A DNA stretch of 64,000 nt from contig NZLU01000067.1 in the NCBI GenBank assembly GCA_002692725.1, positions 186,001 to 250,000 of the forward strand, given 5' to 3'. Shown here piece after piece: positions 52,269 through 61,724 of this stretch (position 1 is its first letter; every line of letters starts with the position of its first letter). The position numbers and the translations under genes are program-made. The stretch is from Ponticaulis sp. (GTDB taxonomy: Bacteria; Pseudomonadota; Alphaproteobacteria; Caulobacterales; Hyphomonadaceae). The notes beneath the pieces are model-generated. The model was not told the origin of the DNA. It worked only from the letters and a program-made list of their open reading frames with translations, and made no database searches.

Positions 52269-53906
52269 ATGTCAGACACATCCGCACCACCTCCCTTTTC
52301 AGTCCCGATGTTCAAGCGGATGTGGTCGGCGAGCATCGTCTCGCAATTCGGTACACTCATTCAGAGCGTGGGCGCAGCCTGGCTGATGGTTCAGCTGGGC
52401 GGCACCAACACGCAGGTCGCACTGGTCACCGCATCCATCACCGTTCCCATCCTCATTCTGGCGCTGCTCTCAGGCGCGCTGGCCGATAATTATCCCCGCC
52501 GCATTGTCATGCTGTGCTGTCAGATCGGTATGTTTCTCAACTCCATCACGCTCTGTATTTTTGCCTGGATGGGCTGGCTGACGCCATGGCTCCTTTTGAT
52601 GTTCACCTTTCTGAATGGCTGCGGACTGGCCCTCGCAGCGCCTTCGCTGCAGGCGACAGTCGGCGATATCGTGCCGCGCGGAACCATTGCCCGCGCCGTT
52701 GCCATGAATTCCATGGGGGTGAATATCGCCCGCTCTGCCGGCCCGGCACTGGGCGGTGTACTCGTCGCTATGGCTGGTGCAGCGGCTGCCTTCACCTTCA
52801 ACGCCTTCAGCTATCTCAGTATTATCTTCGTTCTGTTCACCTGGGACGCCCCGAAAGCGACCAGCAAATTGCGCGAAGATCTCGGCACGGCCATGGCAGC
52901 CGGGCTCAGATATGCCTCCATGTCCACCCCGGTGCGCACGGTTGTCTTGCGCGCGGTCCTCACCGGGATAGCGGCCTCATCCGTCACCTCGCTCATGCCG
53001 CTCGTCGCAAAGGATCTTCTGGGCGGTGACGCTGCGATATTCGGTCTGCTCTCAGGTGTTTTCGGCGTAGGCGCTGTTCTGGGCGCACTCTCCAACCGCC
53101 ATTTACGGGCGCGTTTTTCGTCAGAATGGACCGTTCGTATCGCAGCACTCTGCCTTATTGGCGGGGCCATTATCGTCTCTGAAAGTCGCTTCCTGCCACT
53201 CACACTGTTTGCACTTTTATTCTCTGGCGCCGGATGGCTTCTTGCCGTGGCAGTCTTGAATGTCGTCGTCCAGATGTCTGTGCCGCGCTGGGTGGTGGGC
53301 CGTTCACTCTCGCTTTATCAAATGGCGATTTTTGGCTCCATGTCGCTGGGCAGTTTTCTCTCCGGCAAATTGTCCGAAACCTATGGTGTCACCAATGCCC
53401 TGCTGATCATGGCGGGCATTCAGGCGGCCGGGCTTGCCATAGGGCTTCTGTTCCGCCTGCCCGAAAGCGAAGACAAAAATCTCGACCCGGTCGGTCGCTG
53501 GCGGGTCCCCGATCTCAGCGTCGAAATCGATCCACGGTCAGGCCCAATCCATGTCACCGTGCGATATGACATCTTGCCCGACGATCTGCCCGAATTCGTC
53601 GCGACCATGAAAATCCGCCGCCAGATCCGCGTTCGGGATGGCGCGCAGAACTGGAATTTGTCCCGCGATCTGCAACAGCCCAACACATGGGTTGAACATT
53701 ATCGCTTCTCGCGTTGGCGCGATTATATCCTGCACAATGAGCGCCATACACATGAGGATGATGAAAGCCTGATGGCGCTCAAACGCCTTCATCAGGGCGA
53801 CTGGCCACCCGAAATCCACCGCTCACTTGAACGTCAGATGAGCCGCCAGACCATCGAGCCTGACCTTATTTCAGAAGCCACGATTGATCCGACGCGAGGA
53901 AACTAA
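52269..53906 (+). CDS. MFS exporter (EntS/PF05977 type) with C-terminal ferredoxin-like domain
   Basis: 545 residues. Eleven or twelve membrane helices (about 15-400) with DNYPRRIVMLCCQ as the loop 2-3 motif and NSMGVNIARSAGPALGGVLV (about 140-160) typical for the MFS_3 group. A cytosolic extension of about 135 residues follows, with IHVTVRYDILPDDLPEFVAT and EHYRFSRWRDYILHNERHTH, like an antibiotic-biosynthesis-monooxygenase/ferredoxin-like domain common in this subgroup. Likely exports a small metabolite. It converges with the SRAP gene and the stops overlap. Confidence 0.85.
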   Translation: MSDTSAPPPFSVPMFKRMWSASIVSQFGTLIQSVGAAWLMVQLGGTNTQVALVTASITVPILILALLSGALADNYPRRIVMLCCQIGMFLNSITLCIFAWMGWLTPWLLLMFTFLNGCGLALAAPSLQATVGDIVPRGTIARAVAMNSMGVNIARSAGPALGGVLVAMAGAAAAFTFNAFSYLSIIFVLFTWDAPKATSKLREDLGTAMAAGLRYASMSTPVRTVVLRAVLTGIAASSVTSLMPLVAKDLLGGDAAIFGLLSGVFGVGAVLGALSNRHLRARFSSEWTVRIAALCLIGGAIIVSESRFLPLTLFALLFSGAGWLLAVAVLNVVVQMSVPRWVVGRSLSLYQMAIFGSMSLGSFLSGKLSETYGVTNALLIMAGIQAAGLAIGLLFRLPESEDKNLDPVGRWRVPDLSVEIDPRSGPIHVTVRYDILPDDLPEFVATMKIRRQIRVRDGAQNWNLSRDLQQPNTWVEHYRFSRWRDYILHNERHTHEDDESLMALKRLHQGDWPPEIHRSLERQMSRQTIEPDLISEATIDPTRGN

Positions 53907-54580
53907 ACCTCTTCGATCAGATGCTTGCCCTGATTGCGGACATTCCCGACATCCGGCCCCACCACCCAGGCATGGGTATCTGCCGCCGGGAAGGGCTCGA
54001 ACAAATCATCGAAATCGAGCTTTGAGGTCGGGTCGAGCCAGCGCTCATACTGATCGGGATGCAGGATGACCGGCATACGCGTATGAATGCCCGCCATCAC
54101 ATCATTTGGCGTCGTCGTCAGAATGGTGAAGCTGTGAAGCTCGGATCCATCGATCAGCGCGCAATCCCATAGACCTGCCAGACAAAACCAACGCCGGTTC
54201 CGCAGACTGATCGCAAAGGGCGTTTTGCTGCCCTTCGGCCCGGACCATTCATACCAGCCTGAAGTCGGTACCAGACACCGCTTGTGCCGGAAAGCGCCCC
54301 GGAACGTCGCCGCCTCATGCGCCGTTTCGCAGCGGGCATTGAAGGTCGAGAATTTCTTCTCAGAGAGCGGCTTCTTCCACCAGCTGGGTACAAGGCTCCA
54401 AAGCGAGGGAAACAACTCCAGCTGCTTGGTATCCAGATCACGCCTTATAATCGGCACATAAGTCATCGGCGCGATATTATACTTCGCCTCCGGCGGCTCC
54501 ACGCCATCCGGGATGATGATTTCGAGGGATGCGCGGAACTCCTCCCACGTCACCTCATGCCGATAAAACCGTCCACACAT
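53903..54580 (-). CDS. SRAP-domain protein (SOS response-associated peptidase, YedK/HMCES family)
   Basis: 225 residues. The catalytic Cys2 follows the initiator Met (MCGRF), and further family motifs are present: FNARCET (about 88-94), RCLVPTSGWYEW (Glu near 118) and GIHTRMPVIL (His near 172). These proteins bind covalently to abasic sites in single-stranded DNA and protect them. The ATG at 54580 is fixed by the need for Cys at position 2; the longer upstream frame is spurious. It adds to the SOS and ligase-associated repair genes of the window, though no LexA box was seen before it. Confidence 0.93.
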   Translation of the reverse strand: MCGRFYRHEVTWEEFRASLEIIIPDGVEPPEAKYNIAPMTYVPIIRRDLDTKQLELFPSLWSLVPSWWKKPLSEKKFSTFNARCETAHEAATFRGAFRHKRCLVPTSGWYEWSGPKGSKTPFAISLRNRRWFCLAGLWDCALIDGSELHSFTILTTTPNDVMAGIHTRMPVILHPDQYERWLDPTSKLDFDDLFEPFPAADTHAWVVGPDVGNVRNQGKHLIEEV

Positions 54581-54795
54581 GTGAGGAAGTCTGCCAGCAA
54601 CGACAGAAAAATAACAGCAAAAACCATCATTCGACAGCTTGCCGCCTCGCCTTCGCCGCAAAGCCTTTTGAAACTCAACCATGAGGCAGCCAACAGATTT
54701 CAGGCGAGATTAAATCTCAGCAAGACTTCAGAAAGGATCGCCCCTCAATATTGACCTAACGTCAGTTGTATCCAAAACTTCGCAAGAGAAGAGGA

Positions 54796-55818
54796 ATGTC
54801 ATTGAAGAAAAAATTGCAGTTTGGATTTCTCGGTATCGCTCTCGCCGGTCTGACCGTCGGAACCTTGTCTCTGCTTGTTAAACCGAATGCTATTCCAGCC
54901 CAGTTTTCTTTCTTCGATGCCTACGATCAGGTCGCAAGCCTCACCGCCTCGCGTGACAGATTGTTTGCCATGGGCAGCGACGGAAACACCTTCTTCCGCT
55001 GTGGTCCCGCCAGCGCATCCCCTAATCATGCCAACTCCCCGGCCGCGACGTTTTCCAGTTCGCAGCCCATCACGACGCTGACGGATTTGTCGCCGCGCCC
55101 CGCGAGTGATCTGCCTGGGATCGTCAAACTGGAGCCCGAGCGCGACATCAGCGAAACCGAAGTCGCAACGGGCCATTGCTCGGCCACACGGATCAACAAG
55201 AATTGGTTCGTGACCGCAGCACACTGCATCACAAATGATTATGACCGGCTGGTTCTGAAGGCAGGCAGCGAGCAGTTATCGTCCGCCAGCACGCACCGCA
55301 TCGAGGCGGACTACGCCGTCTGTCATGGCGAGTTCAAGGGCACACGCACAGGCTTCGCAAACGATCTCGCCCTCATTCATGTCAATAATGCCGACCTGCC
55401 AAACCTGTCAGATGTGCCCATTGTGTCCTGGGGCCAAACCCATTCGCACTTCTCCAGTCAGACCTATTCATCCGCGCGCGTTGGCGGCTGGGGCCTGATC
55501 GAATTTGGCGGCGAGTTGGCCGATTTTCTCGTCAAAGAAGAGCTCGACGTGCATGAAATCAGAGCCGATCGTATTCGCCTGACCAGCCGATACGGACGCG
55601 GCCCCTGCATTGGAGATTCCGGCGGCCCGCTCATGATCGAAGACGATGGCAAGCCCGTCATGATGGGCGTGCTCTCAACCCTCGGGGCCAATCCCGATGG
55701 ACGGATCTGCACCGGCTCCTACCTCGCGAACTACACCAATCTATCGGCTCACCGGGACTGGATCCTGGCGACCATTGCCGATTGCGAGACGAATTCAGCA
55801 TTCTGTCGCCGTTTCTGA
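54796..55818 (+). CDS. Trypsin-like serine protease, secreted
   Basis: 340 residues. N-terminal hydrophobic helix (about 10-30), either signal anchor or uncleaved signal. Protease domain from about 115 with catalytic His in WFVTAAHCITND, Asp in FANDLALIHVN and Ser in PCIGDSGGPLM. Cysteines at the TAAHC position and near the C-terminus suggest disulfides. S1-type domain in the periplasm or exported. The start at 54796 has AGAAGAGGA before it. Monocistronic; converges on the amidohydrolase gene. Confidence 0.88.
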   Translation: MSLKKKLQFGFLGIALAGLTVGTLSLLVKPNAIPAQFSFFDAYDQVASLTASRDRLFAMGSDGNTFFRCGPASASPNHANSPAATFSSSQPITTLTDLSPRPASDLPGIVKLEPERDISETEVATGHCSATRINKNWFVTAAHCITNDYDRLVLKAGSEQLSSASTHRIEADYAVCHGEFKGTRTGFANDLALIHVNNADLPNLSDVPIVSWGQTHSHFSSQTYSSARVGGWGLIEFGGELADFLVKEELDVHEIRADRIRLTSRYGRGPCIGDSGGPLMIEDDGKPVMMGVLSTLGANPDGRICTGSYLANYTNLSAHRDWILATIADCETNSAFCRRF

Positions 55819-57105
55819 TTACTCGGCAGGCTTGTAAATCACGCCTTCTTTCATGACGAAGCCCACGTCTTCCAGCAAGGAGACGTCTTCAAGCGGATTG
55901 CCTTTCACGGCGATAATATCGGCGAAATATCCCGGCTGGATCGATCCGATTGTATCGCTTTTCCCAAGCGCATCGGCCGCATTGATTGTCGTCGCCTGCA
56001 AGGCCTCCAGCGGGGTCATGCCAAACCGAACCATGCGCGACAACTGCCGTGCATTCTGGCCATGAGGATAGACGCCAGCGTCCGTGCCGAACACCATTTT
56101 CACGCCTGCCTCATGCGCCTTCGTGAAATTCGTTCGCTGGACATGTCCAACCATGCGCTCTTTGGCGAGCGATTCTTCCAGAATGCCCGCAGCTTCACCC
56201 TCACCCAGAATGTATTCGGTGACATAGATGTCCATGGACAGATACGCGCCATTTTCCCTGGCGAGCGCGATCCCCTTGTCGTCAATGAAACTGCTGTGCT
56301 CAATCGTATCGACCCCCGCCATCAACGCGTTGTAAATGCCTTCCGCACCGTGCGCGTGGCTTGCCACTTTGAGGCCATGGCTGTGGGCTTCATCCACCAG
56401 CGCTTCGAGCTCTTCGAGCGTGTATTGTGGCGCGCCGACTTTCGTCCCCTTGGAGAGCACGCCGCCTGTCGAGCACGTCTTGATAAGATCAGCACCGAAT
56501 TTGATGTTCTGGCGAACCTTCGTCCTCACCGCCCATGGGCCATCCGCGACGCCGTCGCCGACAGCCTCATATTCTGCGGGAAGCAGATTGTTGTCGCTGC
56601 AATGGCCGCCCGTAATGCCAATGGCAGGCCCCGCCACAAACATGCGCGGCCCCGGCACAGCGCCTTCTGCGATCGCATCGCGCAGCGCTACATCAGAATA
56701 AGCGCCCGCACCAACATTCCGAACCGTCGTATAGCCCGCCATCAGCGTCGTCTCAGCATTCACCACGCCATAAATCGTATCCGAATGCGATGAGACACCC
56801 AGCGCAGCATAGCCGTGATTGTCGGTATTCCCCATCAAATGGACATGCATGTCGATCATGCCCGGCATGATGGTATAGCCCCTCAGATCAATCGTTTCAG
56901 TTCCCTGCGGCACGCTCATGGCAGCGAGCGGACCAACAGACACCACTTTACCGTCCTCAATCAGAACCCCTACACCAGTCGCAACTTCTCCGGTTTCGAC
57001 ATTCAGCATCGCATCGGCCGTCAGAAGTCTGGTCTCGGCCTGCGCAGCCCCGAAGAGACAAACAGTTGAGACCGAAATGGCGAGAAGTCTGGAAAGAAGT
57101 GTCAT
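55819..57105 (-). CDS. Secreted amidohydrolase (imidazolonepropionase/Xaa-Pro dipeptidase-like)
   Basis: 428 residues with a signal peptide (1-23, AQA). Metal-dependent amidohydrolase: HxH in MIDMHVHLMG (about 84-93), Lys in ADLIKTCSTGGV, His in VASHAHGAEG and DTIEHSSF, Asp in FGTDAGVYPHG, and PGYFADIIAVKGNP near the C-terminus. The family includes periplasmic dipeptidases (Xaa-Pro type) and imidazolonepropionase-like hydrolases. A degradative role on peptides or other amides is expected. An in-frame ATG five codons upstream exists; 57105 is taken as start. Confidence 0.82.
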   Translation of the reverse strand: MTLLSRLLAISVSTVCLFGAAQAETRLLTADAMLNVETGEVATGVGVLIEDGKVVSVGPLAAMSVPQGTETIDLRGYTIMPGMIDMHVHLMGNTDNHGYAALGVSSHSDTIYGVVNAETTLMAGYTTVRNVGAGAYSDVALRDAIAEGAVPGPRMFVAGPAIGITGGHCSDNNLLPAEYEAVGDGVADGPWAVRTKVRQNIKFGADLIKTCSTGGVLSKGTKVGAPQYTLEELEALVDEAHSHGLKVASHAHGAEGIYNALMAGVDTIEHSSFIDDKGIALARENGAYLSMDIYVTEYILGEGEAAGILEESLAKERMVGHVQRTNFTKAHEAGVKMVFGTDAGVYPHGQNARQLSRMVRFGMTPLEALQATTINAADALGKSDTIGSIQPGYFADIIAVKGNPLEDVSLLEDVGFVMKEGVIYKPAE

Positions 57106-57221
57106 GGTATGCCCGTTCATGAACGCAAATTACTGAAAACAAGTTTGACAGCCTGACATCGAACAGACCAGCCCTCACCGATTGATTTTAGCTGCGTGTT
57201 AGCCCGATGCTGAAAACAGCG

Positions 57222-57644
57222 TCAGCTCAGAATCTTGAAGCTCGCACTGCCCCGGGAAATCACCTCACCATCGGCCAGCACGAGACATTCTACGAACGCA
57301 ATAGACCCGCCTGCTTTGACAACACGAGGCACGATTTCCATCCATTGGCCAAGCTTTGCAGAGCCGACAAAATCATTCGTCATGCTGATGGTTACGAGGC
57401 CTGCAATCTCTCTTCCGGAGTTTTTGATCACTTCACCGCAGGAGTGCCCCATCGCATTGTCCGACAAGGCTGCGATCAATCCGCCATGCAAGACCCCCCT
57501 GCCATTGCAGTGCGGCTCCCGGATAAACATCCCCAATCGAACGCTTTCATCGTCCACACAGGAATAGATGGGTTCCCATGGGTCGGTCAGGGGTGACTTG
57601 CGATAATGCGGCGTGAAGCCATCGGGTAGAGAAACCTCTGTCAT
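57222..57644 (-). CDS. PaaI-type hotdog thioesterase
   Basis: 140 residues, one hotdog domain: REPHCNGRGVLHGGLIAALS (about 42-61) with Gly-Gly loop and DNAMGHSCGE, then LVTISMTNDFVGSAKLGQW. Hydrolysis of an acyl-CoA is likely, substrate unknown. A paralogue of the thioesterase at 24818 but not in an operon with it. Start ATG at 57644 after GGAGAAGGTAGGA. Divergent from the DNA ligase gene with a gap of 29 bp, so the two share a promoter region. Confidence 0.82.
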   Translation of the reverse strand: MTEVSLPDGFTPHYRKSPLTDPWEPIYSCVDDESVRLGMFIREPHCNGRGVLHGGLIAALSDNAMGHSCGEVIKNSGREIAGLVTISMTNDFVGSAKLGQWMEIVPRVVKAGGSIAFVECLVLADGEVISRGSASFKILS

Positions 57645-57673
57645 TCCTACCTTCTCCACCTATCTATCACCTC

Positions 57674-59296
57674 ATGCAAGCTTTCGCCGACCTTCTTGAA
57701 CGCCTCATCCTGACGCCCGGTCGGAATGCGAAGCTTACCCTGCTCTCTCAATATTTTCGTGACACGCCAGATCCCGCGCGCGGCTATGCGCTGGCCGCAA
57801 TTACCGGCGATCTCGATCTCAAATCCATCAAGCCCGGCATGATCCGTCAGATGATGACCGAGCGCATGGATGAGGAGCTGTTCAAGCTCTCCTATGACTA
57901 TGTCGGCGACCTCGCTGAAACCGTTAGCCTCGTCTGGCCGGAAATGCGCGGCGCAAACCGCGTGCCCACCCTCGATGAGATCGTCGACACGCTTATGGGC
58001 GCGACCAAAGCCGAGGCGGCAGGCCATTTGATCACCTGGCTCGACCGGATGGAGCCGACCTCTCGCTGGGCGCTGTTAAAGCTCGTTACGGGAGGACTGC
58101 GCATCGGCGTCTCAGCCCGCCTCGCGAAACAGGCACTCGCGCAATTTGGCGAGGAAGAAATCACCGAAATCGAGGAAATCTGGCACGGTCTGACGCCGCC
58201 CTATACGGACCTCTTTCGCTGGCTCGAAGGCAAGGCCGAAAAACCTCAGCCCGACATGCGGGCCGCCTATCGCCCCGTCATGCTGGCCCATCCGCTGATT
58301 GCCAAAAAAGAGCGCGACGACCCGAACGCCATCGACCCGGACCTGATCACGCCGGAGACTTTTGCTGCTGAGTGGAAATGGGATGGCATCCGCGTGCAGG
58401 CCGTGTCCGAAGGCGGCATCAAGCGGCTCTATACCCGTACGGGCGACGATATCTCCCACACCTTTCCCGACGTCATCCATGCGATGGAGTTTGAAGGCGC
58501 GCTTGATGGCGAACTTCTCGTCCGCACTCCGGACGGCCAAATCGCCCCCTTCAATGATCTTCAGCAGCGGCTCAACCGCAAAACCGTTTCAAAGAAACTG
58601 CTCACCGAACGCCCTGCCTTTATTCGTGCCTATGATATTCTGAAGGATGGCGAAGACGACACACGGCCCCTCATATTCCGCGACCGTCGCGCACGGCTTG
58701 AAGCCTTCTTCACCCAGCACGAAACTGATCGGTTCGATGTCTCGCCACTCGTGCCTGTGACGGATGTCGAGGCGCTGCGAGAAATCCGCAATTCGCCACC
58801 TCATCCAGAAATTGAGGGCCTGATGCTGAAGCGCTGGGACAGCGTCTACGAAGCCGGTCGTCCGCGCGGGCCTTGGTTCAAATGGAAGCGCGACCCCTAT
58901 CTCATCGACGCCGTCATCATGTATGCCCAGCGCGGACATGGCCGCCGCTCTGGCTTTTATTCTGACTTCACTTTTGGCGTCTGGCAGCGCGTCGATGAGG
59001 ACTGGCAGATCACGCCCGTCGGCAAAGCCTATTTCGGCTTCACCGATGACGAGCTCAAAGAGCTCGATAAATTCGTCCGCAACAACACGATCGATCGGTT
59101 TGGCCCGGTCCGCATGGTGAAAGCCACGCGTGAGGAAGGCCTTGTTGTCGAGGTCGCATTTGAAGGTCTGCAGCGGTCGACGCGTCACAAATCCGGCCTT
59201 GCCATGCGCTTTCCGCGCTTCAACCGCATCCGCTGGGATAAACCCACTGCCGATGCCGACACGTTGGAAGGGTTAGAGGTGTTTCTGGCGGAATAA
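57674..59296 (+). CDS. ATP-dependent DNA ligase, ligase-associated damage response type
   Basis: 540 residues. N-terminal helical DNA-binding domain (about 1-190), nucleotidyltransferase motif I EWKWDGIRVQ with the adenylated Lys near 235, motif III DGELL, motif IV EGLMLKRWDSVY, motif V WFKWKRDPYLIDAVI, and an OB-fold at the C-terminus ending with HKSGLAMRFPRFNRIRWDKP. Length fits the bacterial LigC/LigB-like ligase that gives the ligase-associated repair set its name. Helicase, PdeM and exonuclease partners are at 2.6, 16.2 and 43.0 kb. Divergent from a thioesterase gene. Confidence 0.93.
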   Translation: MQAFADLLERLILTPGRNAKLTLLSQYFRDTPDPARGYALAAITGDLDLKSIKPGMIRQMMTERMDEELFKLSYDYVGDLAETVSLVWPEMRGANRVPTLDEIVDTLMGATKAEAAGHLITWLDRMEPTSRWALLKLVTGGLRIGVSARLAKQALAQFGEEEITEIEEIWHGLTPPYTDLFRWLEGKAEKPQPDMRAAYRPVMLAHPLIAKKERDDPNAIDPDLITPETFAAEWKWDGIRVQAVSEGGIKRLYTRTGDDISHTFPDVIHAMEFEGALDGELLVRTPDGQIAPFNDLQQRLNRKTVSKKLLTERPAFIRAYDILKDGEDDTRPLIFRDRRARLEAFFTQHETDRFDVSPLVPVTDVEALREIRNSPPHPEIEGLMLKRWDSVYEAGRPRGPWFKWKRDPYLIDAVIMYAQRGHGRRSGFYSDFTFGVWQRVDEDWQITPVGKAYFGFTDDELKELDKFVRNNTIDRFGPVRMVKATREEGLVVEVAFEGLQRSTRHKSGLAMRFPRFNRIRWDKPTADADTLEGLEVFLAE

Positions 59297-59359
59297 ATCC
59301 TCCAGTGCGTCCAAGTGTGTTTCACGCTATCATTCCCGAAAACTGCTCGGGGAAACATC

Positions 59360-59785
59360 ATGAAACCAGTCCTGCTCGCCGCCGTACTCGCCCTCACTCT
59401 GACCGCCTGTGAACAACCCGAATTCACGCCAGACACGCGCGGCCCGGAGACTTATCGCCCTGATACACCCGGTTCACATGAAATGCTGCGTGCGCCGATT
59501 GAGGCATCAGATGGCCTGGAAGTTCTGATTTCAGACGTGGTGATCCCTGCGAATGGCACCGTGCCCCTGCACTATCATCCGGGTGAGGAATTTCTCTACA
59601 TTATCGAAGGCTCGGCCCTTCATCGCGAGGACGGACAGGCTGACCGAGAACTCAAAGCCGGCGACAGCTACGTCATCCCGCCCATGGCAAAGCATTCGCC
59701 AATCGGCGGCCCAGAGGGGGCACGCGCCATTGTGTTCCGCGTGCATCTGAAAGACCAGCCAGAGCGGATATTGGTTGAAGACTAG
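59360..59785 (+). CDS. Cupin-domain lipoprotein
   Basis: 141 residues with a lipobox (LTAC, Cys17) and one cupin barrel: PLHYHPGEEFLYIIEG (about 72-87, metal-binding His-x-His and Glu) and AKHSPIGG with the second-motif His. Periplasmic side of the membrane. Function unknown; small metal-dependent binding or enzyme activity. Start ATG at 59360 with GGGGAAAC before it, 63 bp after the ligase gene, maybe co-transcribed. Confidence 0.8.
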   Translation: MKPVLLAAVLALTLTACEQPEFTPDTRGPETYRPDTPGSHEMLRAPIEASDGLEVLISDVVIPANGTVPLHYHPGEEFLYIIEGSALHREDGQADRELKAGDSYVIPPMAKHSPIGGPEGARAIVFRVHLKDQPERILVED

Positions 59786-59788
59786 CCC

Positions 59789-60280
59789 TCAGAGCTTTCC
59801 CATCAGGAACTTTACCAGCTCGTCCGGCGTCTTCCGTCCACACGTGTATTGCCCCAGATGCCCATCGGCTGCGATGAGATAAATGCAGGGCGTACCCGGC
59901 GTATATTTCAGCGCCTCCAGCAGCGCTTCACTGCTCTGATAGGCGGGAAAATCGACGCCATAGCGGTCCAGTTCATGTAGCAATTGTGGAATACTGCCCT
60001 GCCGCGACACCGCCGCAATCTGTAACCAATTGGCCCGCGTGCGCTTCAACTCATCTGCCGCCCGGAACTGTAACGGGCACCAGGCGCAATGAGGCTGAAA
60101 CAGGATGAGAAGTGTGATCTGCCCTGAGAGTTCAGAAAATTCAGGCGCGTCATTCAAAGGGGTCGCCGACAGCGCGAAAATATCAGGCGCTGACACTGGC
60201 GTTTTGTCCTCAGCGCCAGACGACATGCCCCCCAAAAGGCAAATCGTCAGCACAAGGATGATAATGGCGCGTCTCATCAT
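59789..60280 (-). CDS. Periplasmic thioredoxin-like protein
   Basis: 163 residues with a signal peptide (1-23) and a TlpA/thioredoxin-type fold. The active site CAWC follows LILFQPH, the cis-Pro region is TPGTPCIYLI, and an extra Cys is present in YTCGRKTPDEL. Thiol-disulfide exchange in the periplasm. Convergent with the cupin gene, stop-to-stop 4 bp. Start chosen at 60280; an ATG three bases later is equally possible. Confidence 0.82.
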   Translation of the reverse strand: MMRRAIIILVLTICLLGGMSSGAEDKTPVSAPDIFALSATPLNDAPEFSELSGQITLLILFQPHCAWCPLQFRAADELKRTRANWLQIAAVSRQGSIPQLLHELDRYGVDFPAYQSSEALLEALKYTPGTPCIYLIAADGHLGQYTCGRKTPDELVKFLMGKL

Positions 60281-60398
60281 ATTTTGATCCCAGATTCTGA
60301 ACACGCATCTAAAGCGTCATGTCCAAATTTGTTTGATTTTTTGCAAACCGTCACAAATCAGCGCTATGACACCACCATTCTTGAGGACGGAGATTAAT

Positions 60399-61229
60399 AT
60401 GGATTTACAGGCAATTTGGGATCAGTACGGCGAACTGATCATCTCGAGCGCTCTCAACGTGATTGGCGCACTCCTGCTATTGCTCATTGGTCTGCAAATT
60501 GCCGGCTGGCTCGCAGATTTGGTACGACGCACTGCTGAAAAGCGCGAGAATGTCGACAACACCCTTGCGGGTTTCTTTGCGTCGATTGTGCGCTGGGGTG
60601 TAACCGCAGCAGTGATCATCGCCGTATTCGGTATCTTTGGCATTCCGGTCGCAAGCTTTGCCGCCGTTCTGGGTGCGCTGACTCTGGCAATCGGCCTTTC
60701 CATGCAGGGCGCGCTGGGCAATATCGCATCCGGCGTCATGATCATGCTGTTCCGCCCGTACAAGCTGGGTGACTATGTCGACATGGCCGGCGTCGCCGGC
60801 ACCGTCAAAGACATCAACCTCTTTCAGACGGTGCTCGCCACGGTCGATAACGTGAAAATCATGATCCCGAATGGTCAGGCGATTGATGGCGTCATCAGCA
60901 ATTATTCCGGATACGCAATCCGCCGCTGCGACATTACGTTTGGCATTGATTATGATGATGACTTTGAAAAGGCCAAAGGCATTCTGATGGAACTCGTCGA
61001 AGCCGATGAGCGCATCCACAAAGATCCGGCCCCATTCATCCGGGTCACCAATCTCGGGGATTCATCGGTGGACATCACTTGCCGCCTCTGGTGTGCAGCG
61101 TCAGATTTCTGGCCTTTGAAATTCGACATGATTGAGCGCGCCAAAACAGCGTTCGACGCGCAGGGCGTGTCCATTCCTTACCCGCACACAACCATCGTCA
61201 AGAAAGACGCCGCGAACGACGCGGCCTGA
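60399..61229 (+). CDS. Small-conductance mechanosensitive channel (MscS family)
   Basis: 276 residues: three membrane helices (about 15-40, 62-85, 90-115), the pore-lining helix with the GALTLAIGLSMQGALGNIAS glycine-alanine pattern, and then the beta domain: RPYKLGDYVDMAGVAGTVKD and VKIMIPNGQAIDGVISNYSG, and a C-terminal alpha/beta part ending PYPHTTIV, the typical MscS end. Releases osmolytes under hypo-osmotic stress. Start ATG at 60399 after GAGGACGGAG. A strong terminator follows. Confidence 0.93.
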   Translation: MDLQAIWDQYGELIISSALNVIGALLLLLIGLQIAGWLADLVRRTAEKRENVDNTLAGFFASIVRWGVTAAVIIAVFGIFGIPVASFAAVLGALTLAIGLSMQGALGNIASGVMIMLFRPYKLGDYVDMAGVAGTVKDINLFQTVLATVDNVKIMIPNGQAIDGVISNYSGYAIRRCDITFGIDYDDDFEKAKGILMELVEADERIHKDPAPFIRVTNLGDSSVDITCRLWCAASDFWPLKFDMIERAKTAFDAQGVSIPYPHTTIVKKDAANDAA

Positions 61230-61250
61230 TGTCACTGAAAACGATATTAA

Positions 61251-61274
61251 AGGGCTGCTTCGGCAGCCCTTTTC
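61251..61274. terminator. Bidirectional terminator after mscS
   Basis: AAGGGCTGC-TTCG-GCAGCCCTT with T-run, between the channel gene and the convergent small lipoprotein gene. Confidence 0.9.
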
Positions 61275-61276
61275 TT

Positions 61277-61606
61277 TTAATCGGCGCTTGCGCGGCAACC
61301 GGCTTCGACCCCGGCCTCGCAGGCCGCAACGTAAAAGCTCTGAACGCGGCGGGTTGCGCTGCTCCGTTCGGCTTCAGTCAACTCGCCCGACTCCGCGCGC
61401 GCCTGATAATACTCAGCCAGTTCCATACACGCCTCACCATCGTTCTGCTGGCACGCCACGATCCATTCTGTCAGCCGCGTCGTCGTGTCCTGCAAATCCT
61501 GCATGGTATCTTCGCCGGCTTCAATCCGGTCCTCGCGCTCCGGACTGCCTCCACACGCCGAAATCAGCAATGATGCAGCAAAAGCGAATAAGAATTTTGA
61601 TGTCAT
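61277..61606 (-). CDS. Small lipoprotein of unknown function
   Basis: 109 residues: lipobox SAC (Cys18) followed by a helical body with five further Cys (VACQQNDGEACMELAEYYQA, SFYVAACEAGVEAGC), similar in outline to a single Sel1-like/helical repeat. No family is recognised with confidence. Start ATG at 61606 after GGGGGG. The stop is at the terminator. Confidence 0.65.
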   Translation of the reverse strand: MTSKFLFAFAASLLISACGGSPEREDRIEAGEDTMQDLQDTTTRLTEWIVACQQNDGEACMELAEYYQARAESGELTEAERSSATRRVQSFYVAACEAGVEAGCRASAD

Positions 61607-61724
61607 AAAGCCCCCCGATTGTTTCGCATGATCCTCATCGATCTTTTCGACGAAGACAAGCTCGCCGTCTGCATTGCTTCTCATGCAAGCAAGATCATGC
61701 GAAGCTCCGACAATGGAGACCGCC

